Origin: Micrasema longulum
Lineage: Eukaryota; Arthropoda; Insecta; Trichoptera; Brachycentridae
NCBI GenBank assembly: GCA_022494885.1
Contig: JAGVSM010004562.1
Location: 1 to 64,000 of the forward strand
Direction of reading: 5' to 3'
Length of the DNA stretch: 64,000 nt
The translations under genes were made by a program, and so were the position numbers. This document shows, piece after piece, positions 48,701-54,285 of this stretch (its first letter is position 1; the number at the start of each line of letters is the position of its first letter). A model generated the notes under the pieces. It did no database searches, was not told where the DNA came from, and saw only the letters and a list, made by a program, of their open reading frames with translations.

Positions 48701-50296
48701 ACGCTCAGACGCTGTAGTCTTTGTGGGCATTTTTTCCAATTCAAGTTATAGCTTAATTTTAAGATGTATTTTTCTAAAGTGTATTTTTGTAATTATATTT
48801 CTATGTAAATAATATGTGTATGGAAAATAAAAAAAATTCAAAAAATAAAAAAGGAACTCTGTTAACTTCACACTGTAATCGGGGCCCAGAGCCGGTATTC
48901 CGAACGCAATTATAGCGCGTTTTTACGTACTAAATACGCGTTATAGCGCGCTGTAAATGCGTTCGGAATACCAGCCCAGAGCTCTATTATAAAGTGTGTC
49001 ATATGAGAAAGATGTATCAATACTAGTAAATATAATCAAATTTTGTAGGGACTTTTTTTAGTACCTAATTAGAAACTAAGGAAAAATTATCTGAAAATTT
49101 ATTTAAATACCTACACCTTAGATACTATAAAAATCCCCTTTTTTGTTAAATAGGCACTATGTTTTGCTTGTTTCAATTCAAGAGTTTATAATTACAACTA
49201 TCATTTTATGTTATTTGCATTATTTTTATGTTAGTGTACATATATTTTCATTGTTTTAGTTGTTTGTGATATTTCCATGCTCATTGTAATTTGTAAACAT
49301 GTAACTAGTTATAGGTCGACATTATCAAGTCTTGATAGAAGGTTAAAATGAAGGTTTTAAAAAATACTTACTCCGATCTCCGTATTTAAAAAAAGACAAA
49401 TGATTAAAATACGAGTAATTCGAATTTTAATGAGTTTCCGTACGAAATTTTGAGATACCTAAGTGACATCGATAAATATGTAATACCATTTGTTATTTTA
49501 TTCACGAGTCCTTTTATGATCCAAAACTATTTTTATTCCTTTTAAACGCTGTCTTCAACTTTCTAGATCAAGAAGCTCTAGTTTAAATATTAAAATTATC
49601 TGAGTTGAAAGATTAAACCGCAACTCAAACATGGATTTGATTGTTTCGCTGATCTCAGGTGGATACTAAATGCCCAACAGATTTACAAGTAAGTTATTGT
49701 ATTGCCAAGGTAGATAATATATAGAATATTCCACTGATCTAAGATGAAACATGGGGCAGATATTGAATTTTTCACTGACCTAAGTTGAAACACGGTTAGA
49801 TATTGGATGTTTCACTGACCTTAGTTGAAACACAGGTTGAACGTTTCACTGACCTAAGTTGAAACACGGTTAGATATTGGATGTTTCACTGACCTTAGTT
49901 GAAACACAGGTAGATATTGAACGTTTCACTGACCTAAGTTGAAACACGGTTAGATATTGGATGTTTCACTGACCTAAGTTAAAACATGGGTAATAATTGA
50001 ATGGTTCACTCACCTAAGTTGACGTAGATGATGTCCTCCGGCGTGACCGAGAACCTGGGCGGCGCGTGCACGTCCAGGTGGAACCAGGTCCCGTTCTTGT
50101 GCGAGTTGGGAGAGCGGTTGAGGAACACCACCTTGCACTCGTACCAGCCTTGGTCCGACTCGCGGATGCCCGTGAGGTTGAGCGACGCGGCTCCGTAGGG
50201 CGAGTCGTGCTCGACCCGCGACACGCGGCCGACGTAGCCCTCGCCGCTGTGCGTCGGGTACGACTCGTACCAGATGTATATCGGGATCTCTTGACC
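14785..50296 (-). CDS. tutl: turtle (tutl), Ig/FN3 neuronal adhesion receptor, 5'-partial; 12 exons
   Basis: Exons: 50296-50014, 33703-33462, 29422-29152, 27624-27364, 26328-26066, 24452-24231, 23258-23150, 22094-22008, 21048-20863, 20539-20312, 16290-16218, 15775-14785. All introns are GT-AG, all phases agree, and the total is 3,216 nt including the stop. The product has the end of Ig1, Ig2-5 with paired cysteines, two FN3 domains, one transmembrane helix and a long cytoplasmic tail. That is the layout of insect Turtle and vertebrate IGSF9. The identification rests on recalled family motifs such as HKNGTWFHLDVHAPP, EILWYKDANP, YVTWTKDKRLLEPYQ and HKAITAGVVGGILFFIVA. In Drosophila, Turtle is a plasma-membrane protein that acts in dendrite branching, axon tiling and motor behaviour; the same role here is inferred. 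The N-terminal exons are missing from the window. Exons are GC-rich and introns AT-rich. Confidence 0.93.
16218..16290 (-). CDS. tutl: tutl small exon: juxtamembrane cytoplasmic segment
   Basis: This 73 nt exon was found by hand. The phases of the transmembrane and tail exons do not fit each other directly, and this segment repairs them (phase 1 in, phase 2 out). It encodes AYNMVACRITDLRN followed by GDPSTQVPFK. The family motif FNMVACRITDARN lies in the same place in Drosophila Turtle. The acceptor is CGATTACAG and the donor AAAAA|GTAAGT. Confidence 0.9.
17281..17325 (+). repeat. LINE-like (AATA)n tail
   Basis: GTGTGAATAAATAAATAAAT follows TTGTTAGCTGGGCAAAGTG, the kind of 3' end many insect LINEs have. 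The body upstream is not recognisable. Confidence 0.55.
17801..18050 (+). repeat. SINE-A copy 3, near full length
   Basis: The tRNA-like head (GATGTAATGGTCAGTG, GGGTTCAATTACCGAC) is followed by the family body (AATATTTCATAGTCCCTGAA, CGTAAGACTGATCATCTTAC, ACCATTAGGTGCAGAAAGG) and a short tail. Point changes have weakened the B box. Confidence 0.85.
20312..20539 (-). CDS. tutl: tutl exon: end of FN3-2, transmembrane helix, basic stop-transfer
   Basis: This 228 nt exon is phase 1 at both ends. It ends FN3-2 (KNLVGGRTYYFRVLANS), passes a juxtamembrane VPARVKHKAITAG, then a helix of about 23 hydrophobic residues (GVVGGILFFIVAIILSVCAV) and a basic KICNKRKRRKQEK stop-transfer segment. The donor is AAAAGG|GTGAGT. 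If this donor is not used, three more residues (GEL) and a TGA at 20,301-20,303 would end the protein just inside the membrane. Confidence 0.93.
20863..21048 (-). CDS. tutl: tutl exon: FN3-2, first part
   Basis: This 186 nt exon is phase 1 at both ends. It encodes PKPGPPRNLTVTEISNGFLI, the FN3 Trp in ITWQQPLERSN, FYTIKYRTDAQWKTLNRGQ and IRPEETSYL. The acceptor is TATGTTACAG and the donor TTATTTAG|GTAAAA. It was found without a start codon. The residues match the second FN3 domain of Turtle closely. Confidence 0.92.
21410..21493 (-). CDS. tutl: tutl candidate alternative exon: FN3 linker, form B
   Basis: This 84 nt open segment is phase 1 at both ends, with acceptor GATTCCAG|AAAT and donor CCTAAAG|GTACTG. 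It would encode a linker containing IIFPTDSTGAILLPTVLRPK in the same place as form A. It has the right size, phase and splice sites and no stop codon, and it lies between form A and the FN3-2 exon. Whether it is a cassette or mutually exclusive exon, or is never used, cannot be told from DNA alone. Confidence 0.6.
22008..22094 (-). CDS. tutl: tutl exon: FN3-1/FN3-2 linker, form A
   Basis: This 87 nt exon is phase 1 at both ends and encodes a linker ending APDEKVFQHAPDDAG, which matches the position and style of the acidic linker in Drosophila Turtle. The acceptor was read as GGACAG|ATGTAG. An alternative AG four bases further in would break the phase. Because it is symmetric, it can be skipped or swapped for the exon at 21,410-21,493 without a frameshift. 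Confidence 0.8.
23150..23258 (-). CDS. tutl: tutl exon: second half of FN3-1
   Basis: This 109 nt exon was found by hand because it has no start codon. It runs in phase 0 to phase 1 and encodes VTINRLSPGTTYEFEVIGKN followed by a GEGMMSKVITIRTL strand, the typical closing strands of FN3-1. The acceptor is TTTCTTTATAG and the donor CACTTG|GTAAGA. It joins exactly in frame to either linker exon downstream. Confidence 0.9.
23325..23480 (+). repeat. SINE-C copy 2
   Basis: AATGTGGTCATGTGGTAGTG, then GGATCAAAGGTCC, ATTTTTCCAGCACAAATATT and AGGAAGTGGTCTGAAAATTG, in the same order as in 7,914-8,090. The B box has decayed. Confidence 0.65.
24231..24452 (-). CDS. tutl: tutl exon: end of Ig5 and first half of FN3-1
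   Basis: This 222 nt exon is in phase 0 at both ends. It completes the last Ig5 strand (VATIVTGTQLVVEGTQPHAPYN), then encodes the FN3-1 strands with LNWLPGYSGG, YTIWYRESG and WIKIPVTPSG. The core FN3 Trp residues are present. The acceptor is TTAATTCCAG and the donor TCA|GTGAGT. Confidence 0.91.
25376..25414 (+). repeat. LINE 3' end (AAGCCCTTTGGGC... AATAAATAAATA)
   Basis: ATAAAAGCCCTTTGGGCGTT, a short palindrome, then an (AATA)n tail. Comparable ends occur at 26,950-27,000 (AAAAGCCCTCTGGGC) and 40,475-40,512. Confidence 0.6.
26066..26328 (-). CDS. tutl: tutl exon: Ig5
   Basis: This 263 nt exon starts in phase 1 with PMEVLVRKPPVFTLEPE and ends in phase 0 at AGTAATGAG|GTAATT. Its Ig5 cysteines are in VEMHCEAQE and FGFYQCVASN, and the core Trp is in LQWKRRDG. 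The acceptor is TTATCATCAG. Reading through the donor gives only a short unrelated tail and a stop. Confidence 0.92.
26462..26665 (+). repeat. SINE-C copy 3, interrupted by a small inverted-repeat element
   Basis: The head TTGTGGTCCCGTGGCTAATG breaks off after TTGCGGAC. The family sequence resumes at about 26,615 with GTTGCAGGTTCATAACGCAA and AGGTCC. The gap is the 121-base insert listed next. Confidence 0.65.
26494..26614. repeat. 121-base inverted-repeat insert (AGCGTTG ... CAACGCT)
   Basis: It starts AGCGTTGCCAACTCTACCG and ends GGTTCAACGCT, giving a 7-base perfect terminal repeat, with several internal CTACCGA words on alternating strands. The flanks TTGCGGAC and GTTGCAGG look like a decayed target duplication. 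It is nested in SINE-C. Confidence 0.6.
27364..27624 (-). CDS. tutl: tutl exon: Ig4
   Basis: This 261 nt exon begins in phase 1 (Tyr codon split) with PAKVTFTPTVQYLPFRLAG. It carries Cys in GVVQCYIKA, Trp in VTWTKDKRLLEPYQ, and Cys in GRYTCTPYNAQG. It ends in phase 1 at TCAG|GTAAAT. The acceptor TTTTTTGTAG|ATCC is good. The motifs VTWTKDKRLLEPYQ and TCTPYNAQGT are among the most recognisable in the Turtle family. Confidence 0.93.
28372..28640 (+). repeat. SINE-A copy 4, full length
   Basis: The head has a degraded A box (TTTGTAGTATAGTAG) and B box (GGTTAGATTCCCGAC). The body ATATTTCATGGTCACTGGAC, TGCGATTGGTGTACCAATGC and GCACTATTAGGTGTGG follows, with an (ATG)n tail ending near 28,640. Confidence 0.85.
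29152..29422 (-). CDS. tutl: tutl exon: Ig3
   Basis: This 271 nt exon starts in phase 0 at MPPANQTKLEGEKVQFSC and ends in phase 1 after SAYLNVE. The paired Ig cysteines are in VQFSCEAKA and GQYLCEVSN, and the core Trp is in VKWFREG. The acceptor is GCGAAG|ATG, weaker than usual because it lacks a strong pyrimidine tract, but it restores the frame exactly. The open frame continues upstream into the intron, so a naive ORF call would overextend it to 29,566. The exon is GC-rich. Confidence 0.91.
29738..30145 (-). pseudogene. RTE-like LINE 3' end, interrupted by MITE-M
   Basis: The reverse strand reads RFRNRGRPRKT, a stop, then further residues ending HKCMRRLM. This is the GRPRKTW-type C-terminus found in RTE-like LINEs, and the same region as at 37,080-37,450. 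The element is split by MITE-M copy 3 at 29,912-30,045, after which CTGTACATGTTCAAACAAAC continues the LINE, matching CTCTACATGTCCAAACCAAC at 37,337. Confidence 0.65.
29912..30045 (-). repeat. MITE-M copy 3
   Basis: It shares AAGTCTAGGCATCTAGAGAG, TTATGACCTGTCATTGGCTG and TTTAAGTGGCCACTTTAC with copy 1 in reverse. It sits inside a LINE end, so it is the younger insertion. Confidence 0.8.
31445..31750. repeat. Penelope-type foldback arms (PLE-3), no coding core
   Basis: The left arm (GAAGCTACACAAGCTTCTTT, then ATCAAGGTATAATTTA) and right arm (TATACCTTGATGAAGAAGCT, then TGCATGGCTTCGAAAAGGG) are in opposite orientation around about 100 bases that include AACCCAACAAGTC. The same words flank the GIY-YIG fragment at 3,295-3,653. 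Here only the ends remain. Confidence 0.65.
32870..33190 (+). repeat. dispersed repeat G, copy 1
   Basis: It shares an ordered series with 38,500-38,890: TTTACGTCTCACTCTC, TTTCACGCGTGGCGCAG, TGTATCACTGCCACA, TTTTTAGTGATAATATTTC, ATTGTCACTTTTGACTTCA and a closing CAGCACAGTAAGGGAAGG. No coding frame was recognised. It could be a non-autonomous DNA transposon. Confidence 0.7.
33312..33352 (+). repeat. AGGTA/TTAGG pentanucleotide run
   Basis: AGGTAAGGTAAGGTAAAGTA passes into TTGGGTTAGGTTAGGTG. TTAGG is the usual insect telomere unit, but this is a short degenerate internal run just downstream of the Ig2 exon donor. Confidence 0.75.
33462..33703 (-). CDS. tutl: tutl exon: Ig2
   Basis: This 242 nt exon encodes the whole Ig2 fold. 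The first Cys is in IILNCQAEG, the core Trp in EILWYKDANP, and the second Cys in DIGDYTCIARN. It ends AGGAVIT. It begins by completing the Gly codon split with the Ig1 exon (phase 1) and ends in phase 0 at ACG|GTAAAT. The acceptor lies after a CCCTTACAG tract. It sits alone between two long introns, of about 16.3 kb on the 5' side and 4.0 kb on the 3' side. Confidence 0.93.
34196..34466 (+). repeat. SINE-A copy 5, best preserved head
   Basis: GGTCTCGTGGTGTAATGGTC and TCGGGTTCGATTCCTGAC are close to intact A and B boxes. The body and the ATGATGATGATGATAA tail are complete. It is the best reference copy in the window. Confidence 0.88.
34673..35050. repeat. inverted-repeat family H, copy 1
   Basis: It starts GGGCCCCGATTACAATAGG and ends GTTTGTAATCGCGGCCCT. 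The interior has AACATGTTCAATTACAGGTA followed by ACTGACGAAC. There is no coding frame. The ends pair over about 15 bases with a few mismatches. Confidence 0.7.
35044..36103. repeat. inverted-repeat family H, copy 2, enlarged by a LINE fragment
   Basis: It starts GGGCCTCGATTGTAATAG, directly after copy 1, and ends CCATTGTAATCGGGG. The first 180 bases repeat family H (AACATGTTCAATTACATGTG followed by ACCGAC). The remainder is a LINE end. Confidence 0.65.
35236..36050 (+). pseudogene. L2/CR1-like LINE C-terminus, frameshifted
   Basis: Fragments in several frames follow the normal order of a LINE tail: LPIVKLLGVFLNSDLSLDTQ and FYQLGQIKCIRKN, then SRVDFCNGIYVGLP, then MYKSLHNSSPEYLRKLCIPN and STSRGKVIIPLRKQRTVFDE plus RAFAVAG. 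Stops and frame changes separate them. A 3' end with AAAACGCCCTTCAGG follows. It lies inside inverted-repeat copy H2. Confidence 0.75.
37080..37450 (-). pseudogene. RTE-like LINE 3' end
   Basis: The reverse strand reads NRGRPRKT, a stop, QIHKDGHVKIRNNRRACMRR, CMNVEETRSVRKR and a closing YPLCLPLRGNGVMV, a known C-terminal block of RTE-like LINEs, with stops. It is the same family as 29,738-30,145, 41,150-41,300 and 50,600-51,060. Confidence 0.72.
38221..38262. repeat. 18-base perfect hairpin
   Basis: ATTGAAAATACATATTAT, five to six loop bases, and the exact reverse complement. Confidence 0.85.
38500..38890 (+). repeat. dispersed repeat G, copy 2
   Basis: The same blocks in the same orientation as at 32,870-33,190: TTTACGTCTTACTCTCG, ATTCACGCGTCACGCAGCAG, GGGCGGTCTCTCTTCTCGCT, ATTGTCGCTTTTGACTTCAG and GGCACAGTGAGAGAAGG. 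It is somewhat longer than copy 1. Confidence 0.7.
39553..39615 (-). repeat. MITE-M fragment
   Basis: GGGCATTTAGGCTTTACAGG and CATGTCATTGGCTGGTAACA match the centre of MITE-M. The ends are lost. Confidence 0.5.
39984..40140 (-). repeat. MITE-M copy 2, interior inverted relative to copy 1
   Basis: AACAAATTACAACAGGGATA begins the left end. The interior reads GAAGTCTAGGCATTTACAGG, then GTGGCCACTTTACACACTGG and TTTTGCCTATGTTTGAACAT. The right terminal repeat is lost. The 65 bases before it match those before copy 1. Confidence 0.8.
41150..41300 (-). pseudogene. RTE-like LINE extreme 3' end
   Basis: The reverse strand contains RGHVREDV, MKEARNIRQEIRLWRSILSV and YLYGKWRDGS, the last part of the same LINE family seen at 37,080 and 50,600. 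Confidence 0.6.
42050..42385 (+). repeat. dispersed repeat K (also at 8,795-8,935, 9,780-9,900 and 39,835-39,925)
   Basis: AAGTTTCTTGAAAATGAATA, AGAACTTGTGACGTCAC and GCTGATAATACGATACATAA recur in the same order at 8,860-9,895, where a MITE and a LINE fragment split them, and the last is found in reverse near 39,835. Family unknown. Confidence 0.6.
43119..43232 (-). pseudogene. possible N-terminus of piggyBac-like transposase
   Basis: A 37-codon frame begins MITDSESDKEIIVPRRETRR and continues LSSSTYSESEYDNND before a stop. Short acidic, Ser-rich N-termini with a few basic residues are usual in piggyBac-like transposases. No DDD catalytic region was found. The placement inside the TTAA-ended element is the main argument. 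Confidence 0.4.
43795..43935 (+). repeat. MITE-M copy 4
   Basis: It contains CGCAGTGTGTAAAATGGTAA, AAACCAGCCAATGACAGATC and AATGCCTAGACTTCCATATT, with a worn right end (CTCTGTTGCAACAAATT). It is nested in the piggyBac-type element. Confidence 0.8.
44849..45493. repeat. 645-base segment with 19-base terminal inverted repeats
   Basis: The left end is GCATTTTGCGAGGTTAACAG and the right end CTGTAAACCTTGCAAAATGC, pairing at 17 of 19 positions. It contains a LINE tail. No clear target duplication is seen. Confidence 0.5.
44960..45345 (+). pseudogene. LINE C-terminal fragment
   Basis: The upstream part reads RAIYNMSPRESLRD and NILTV in frames broken by stops. The open part from 45,079 reads MYVHKNIVDFRRNRDFHRFT and later CIRFFSKVLLEIQTLP and KNYYRVEEYLQD. 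This follows the usual order at the end of several LINE ORF2 proteins (MSPRxSLRD, NILT, a peptide with paired basic residues, FYNKLP-like, YYSVxEYLxD-like). Confidence 0.65.
47655..47880. repeat. Penelope-type foldback arms (PLE-4), no coding core
   Basis: The left arm TCGACCGATTTCAAAACTAG and ACAAGCTTCTTTATCAAGG meets the right arm TACCTTGATAGAAAAGCTTG and AAGCCGGTTGGTAGAAAAC after only about 30 bases. These are the same words as in PLE-1 and PLE-3. Confidence 0.65.
48186..48887. repeat. inverted-repeat family H, copy 3
   Basis: It starts GGCCCCGACTACCATGG and ends CACTGTAATCGGGGCCC. The first part matches family H (TTTTCAGTACGAAACATTG, AAACATGTTAAATCC). The second part holds a CTTTT-rich tract (48,595-48,645) and a LINE-like A-rich tail ending near 48,840. 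Confidence 0.6.
48893..48972. repeat. 80-base palindrome
   Basis: GGTATTCCGAACGC at the left pairs exactly with GCGTTCGGAATACC at the right. The inner arms TTATAGCGCG and a CGCGTTATAGCGCG segment are partly palindromic too. It directly abuts inverted-repeat copy H3. Confidence 0.85.
49729..50013. repeat. 40-base minisatellite containing splice-donor-like words
   Basis: Seven imperfect tandem units of about 40 bases built on TTTCACTGACCTAAGTTGAA, then ACACGGTTAGATATTGGATG. It runs straight into the donor of the tutl Ig1 exon, whose own junction (TTCACTCACCTAAGTTGACG) looks like an eighth unit. On the transcribed strand each unit carries TTAG|GTCAGT or AAG|GTCAGT. Confidence 0.9.
50014..50296 (-). 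CDS. tutl: tutl exon: second part of Ig1 and start of Ig2 linker
   Basis: This is the most 5' exon visible. It has 283 nt, starts in phase 0 after a TAG acceptor and ends in phase 1 at TTAG|GTGAGT. It encodes PIYIWYESYP, then the Ig1 C-terminal Cys motif (GWYECKVVF), the conserved HKNGTWFHLDVHAPP strand and TPEDIIYVNLG. The first Ig1 cysteine must sit in an upstream exon that I could not find between 50,300 and 64,000. The exon is strongly GC-rich against an AT-rich intron. A 40-base minisatellite abuts its splice donor. Confidence 0.92.
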
Positions 50297-50599
50297 CTAC
50301 ACAGACACGGACGATTAGCCCCAACTCGTCACAGGAAGAGCATTTTATCCTCATTTCTGGTAGAGAATAACCCAAGCGCAAAAGTGACTCCGTTTTACTC
50401 CCAGCATAGGTTCATTGAGCCATTTTTTTTACGCTTTCAAGATATGCGTAACTTAGTGAGATTTATTTTATCACACAGGCTCGTACAAGGCCTTGGTTTT
50501 TATACCCTTAGCTAGCACAACAAATAAAATTAATTGAAAATACATTAACTGGAATCTTTTGAAAGCCAAAGGCATAAAATCACTACAGCACCAATATGT

Positions 50600-51060
50600 G
50601 ATTTTTGGACATGGAACTGACTGAGAAAAAGGATGAAAGCAGAAAGGAGTGAGCGTGATCGAAATGCGATCTCTTAGACAAATGTGTGGTAAATCAATGT
50701 ATGACAGGTTTACGAATGATAAAATCAGGCGAGAGTGTAAATCTGGGGCAGATGTAATTGATAAGATTAAGAAAGGGTCTCTGAGATAGTTTGGTCATGT
50801 AGATCGAATGGATGACGAATTAATGGTAAAACAAGCATATATGGCCAAAATGAGTCGTAACGAGGACCACCAAGGAAGACGTGGCATGATCAGATAATCC
50901 AAAACCTTTGGTCTGGTCATGTCAAAAGCGGGCAGAACCGAAGGGGATGATTGACAAGATGTATGAATGTGGAAGAAGCTAGAAATGTATGCCAGGATAG
51001 ACGTGTGTAGTGGTGTGGTGGTGCCTACGGGGAAATGGCGTGATGGTAGTAGTAGTAATT
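50600..51060 (+). pseudogene. RTE-like LINE C-terminus
   Basis: It reads GSVIEMRSLRQMCGKSMYDR, FTNDKIRRECKSGADVIDKI, KKGSLR, a stop in place of Trp, then FGHVDRMDDELMVKQAYMAK. A closing VVVPTGKWRDG lies in another frame. The order is that of RTE-type LINE ends. A point-mutated Trp codon and later frame changes show decay. Confidence 0.78.
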
Positions 51061-53569
51061 TTTGGGGCTTCATTTATTAATAAAAACTCTGCTGTAGTTT
51101 TTCAACCCACATTTATGTGTACAATACGTTAATTGAGAAACCAGATAAATGTATTGTTGTCATTATTTTAGATTAAAGCTTTTCAAAATGCAGTACAGTA
51201 TTACAGGCCATGATTAATCTTGTTTAACCGGGTGATAAAAGCTTAGTCTCTTTTGAGCTTCACGTTGGAAATGGACTAGCTTGGTATACGGTGGTTTATG
51301 ATGCACATTAAATAATTTTATAGTACATTATATTTGATGTCCTAAAACGAATAGTTAATAAGCGTTTCATAATAATACAGCCAACACAAAGTAACATTGA
51401 ATGTACGATTTTGTTCGTGAAATGCAATATGTTAGTTTCGTGTTCTAAGAACATCGGTTTGTATGAAGTTGTCACGATCATGCCATGTGTAGATATAATA
51501 TATTTATGTAATTAAAGTTAAAAAATAAAACACGTTTTTCACCACTTTATTGCTCCACTGGTTTTAATTCAACATTTTAAAGTAAAATTTAAGCAGACTT
51601 TATTTTTTATTTCATGTAATTACAATAAAGTGATTCATAAATTACGATTATATATTTTATTTTACTAATAATACATTATACTATCAGAGAGAGTAATATT
51701 TTTTGTACCAACGTCATTTGAGATTACAGAGCTACTCTTACAATAGCACCTAAGTTTTTTTTAAATAATTAAATGGAAATGCGGTCTAACTTTTCTTCAT
51801 ACAAACGTATTCCCTTATTTTCTCCATGGATTATCACACTAGAGAACTGATTATTGTACACACTTGATATTTACCATTGGCGTGTCTCTGTGGATTTGTT
51901 TTTTGATAAATTGTTTACTATGGGTACTAGGACCATCTAATAACCCTTAAGAGCGTCCAGTTTTGTATCGTTTTTAGACGTGCAGTATGCAAATATCATA
52001 ACTACTTTTGAAAAACGCAAAAGGTATACAGATACTTTTTCTTGAAGAAAACAAACCAAATCGGTTTAGTTTTGGGGTGCGGTAAACGGGACAAAAAACG
52101 TCAATTTTTAAAGATTTTTACTAGGCACAATTAGTCCGACGTGCAGTTGTTTTTTTCACACAGTATCCAGTATCGGGGAGGCATTTGCGAGAGAGCGACA
52201 GAAAAACAATGTTTAAATACTTATTTATACAAATTCTCAGCCACGCATGTCCTCTTAAGCTGCCAAATGAAACAGTACGCAAGAAAATAATGAACCGGGC
52301 TGAAAATGTAAATACCGCAATCGCGCACATAATAATGGATTTTTCCACAAAGAAATAATGACGGCAATAGGCGGCATTAGCTCGGCGTGTTTACGCGGGA
52401 GATTTCAGACCGATTCTACAATAATGGCCGCTTTTCAAACGCAAATGTAGTTTGTTTGATATGACGTTCGCTCGACGAGCCCCACAAAGCTACAATTGGG
52501 TTCACGTGCTCGATCGGAACGATCCGTACCTATATAATGCATGACATGGCTTCAGTAATCTCAAAGGACGTTGACTTTTCTGTAGACACGCTTCCGAATC
52601 CATCGCATATGGCGCGTACCGCGAGCATATTGCATACTTATGCCCCCATTTCACAACACCGACTTGAACACAGAACACACATTGTGGAACTGTTCTGACA
52701 GTTGTGCAGACAGTTTGTGTTCCTTGAAGAGCGATATAGGTGGAACAAATGCTAAATCGTACAAAGGTATTCACGTAGTCAAAATATCGACGGTCGAATC
52801 GAATACATTAGTAGACCTCGTGTATTAGTTACGTTAGCTTACCGAGCATCTTTATTTCGTTTAAAATAATATAATATTGTTTTTTTTTAATTTAATGCTA
52901 TGTATTTTGAAATTATTTATTTACATTACCAACGCTGTACAATAGAGTGGGTCGATTATGTGTGAAGATTAAATTTTTTTTAGACATCATAAGGGAAAGG
53001 GGTCGAAAGAGTTGGATTTTGGATCACATTGAACGTAAAAATAATTTAAAAAAATATTCCACACTACTTTTGTTAATTATTTATATTGATAAAATATTTT
53101 TTTTGTTAGTAAAGAATCTTAATCACATAGCAAATTTTTTTTAACTACCGAAATGCAAAAAGTTTACACTCCGCGGAACTGATTCCGTTGAGCGCCTGGC
53201 TAATATTGGCGAAAACAATGGTTCATTAAAACAATGCTACCCATTTATTACGAAACAAAGTGCAACTCACGTCCTGAGATGCTTATTTAATAAGGTTTAA
53301 TGCACATTATAAAATTTAATTGGACTGATTTTCTTACTTAAATACGAAACGACAGGCCGGCTTAGCGCAAAAAATTGACTTTTTTCGGAAACTTAAAGCT
53401 CTGGTTGAGGGCCAAAAGTCGTATCGAATATTTTTTTAAATATGTTTTCCATTCCGAGTAATCTAAAAGGCAACTTTTTAGACCTTTTTCATTTAAAAAT
53501 TCGGAAAAAATATCGGACCACCCTACGTGTACAATATTAACCTTTCTGGGCATATAATGGGGGAGGGGG

Positions 53570-54165
53570 GGTACCTAGGGTCTCCCTGGTTGCATGTTTT
53601 TTCAATACTTTTTTGTTAATCATCAAATTGATTTAATTTTTTGCATAATCCTAACGCATAACGCTTAAACTTTATCAAAATTATTTAAATATTTTTTTGC
53701 CAAATTCTTTTAATAATAATTCACATTTGTCTTTGCTTTCTCCCGTGCAAACAGAAAACATTACAATTCATCGCTCTGCAGATTGATATTTTTTAATGTG
53801 TTGGTCAGTTCGCACGTGTGCTTTTTTCCATTTGGTGTATTTTTCCATTCATAAGCACAATAACCCGGATTTCGTGCTCTCCCTTCCTAACTCCCCGCTG
53901 TATATCCACGCTAAGGGGCGTAGGCGCGGTGTTAGATCAGTTCTGTTCAACGTTTCACACCAAAAGCAGCGCGATGTCACACAGCATCCTCTCGCAACAG
54001 TATTTTATGAAAAAATGTATGGGTTTCGAAGAAAACTAGAAAAAATTGTATGAAAAAGTTTTATAAACGCCACCATGACAATCATAATGATATTTTTTTT
54101 AGTTTTAAAACTGAGGTATTCCTGGTACACCTCGCGGATTTTTTTCGCTTTCAGACTAGGAAAGG
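53570..54165 (+). repeat. dispersed repeat F, copy 2
   Basis: It carries the blocks of 790-1,830 without the 600-base insert: TTTTTTGCATAATCCTAACG, TGTGTTGGTCAGTTCG, CCCGGATTTCGTGCTCTCC, AGCATCCTCTCGCAACAG and GAGGTATTCCTGGTACACC. It lies just upstream of the LTR retrotransposon. Confidence 0.65.
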
Positions 54166-54285
54166 ATAAGATACAAATCAGTACGGTTCAAACCTTTTAG
54201 GTATGATTTAAAGTCTAAATATGACAGATTTAACAACAAATAAACAAACGTTTTTCTTAGAAAGGCCGACGATTTGTTACCGGTA

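Larger units (their letters stand above)
33704..50013 (-). other. tutl long intron between Ig1 and Ig2 exons
   Basis: A 16.3 kb intron made largely of mobile-element remnants: SINE-A, an inverted-repeat family with GGGCCCC ends, RTE-like and other LINE ends, a dispersed repeat, MITEs, a piggyBac-type element, a Penelope-type foldback and a minisatellite. No conserved host exon was seen in it. Confidence 0.7.

Noticed and set aside
49729..50013. CRISPR array
   Set aside because: Units are contiguous tandem repeats without unique spacers, and this is a eukaryotic intron.
50010..50515. Long open frames on both strands around the Ig1 exon
   Set aside because: They are shadows of the GC-rich exon in other frames; only one frame gives Ig motifs and correct splice phases.
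52502..52774. 90-codon minus-strand frame in a slightly GC-richer segment, possible missing tutl 5' exon
   Set aside because: Its residues do not resemble the Ig1 start or a signal peptide, and splice phases do not fit.
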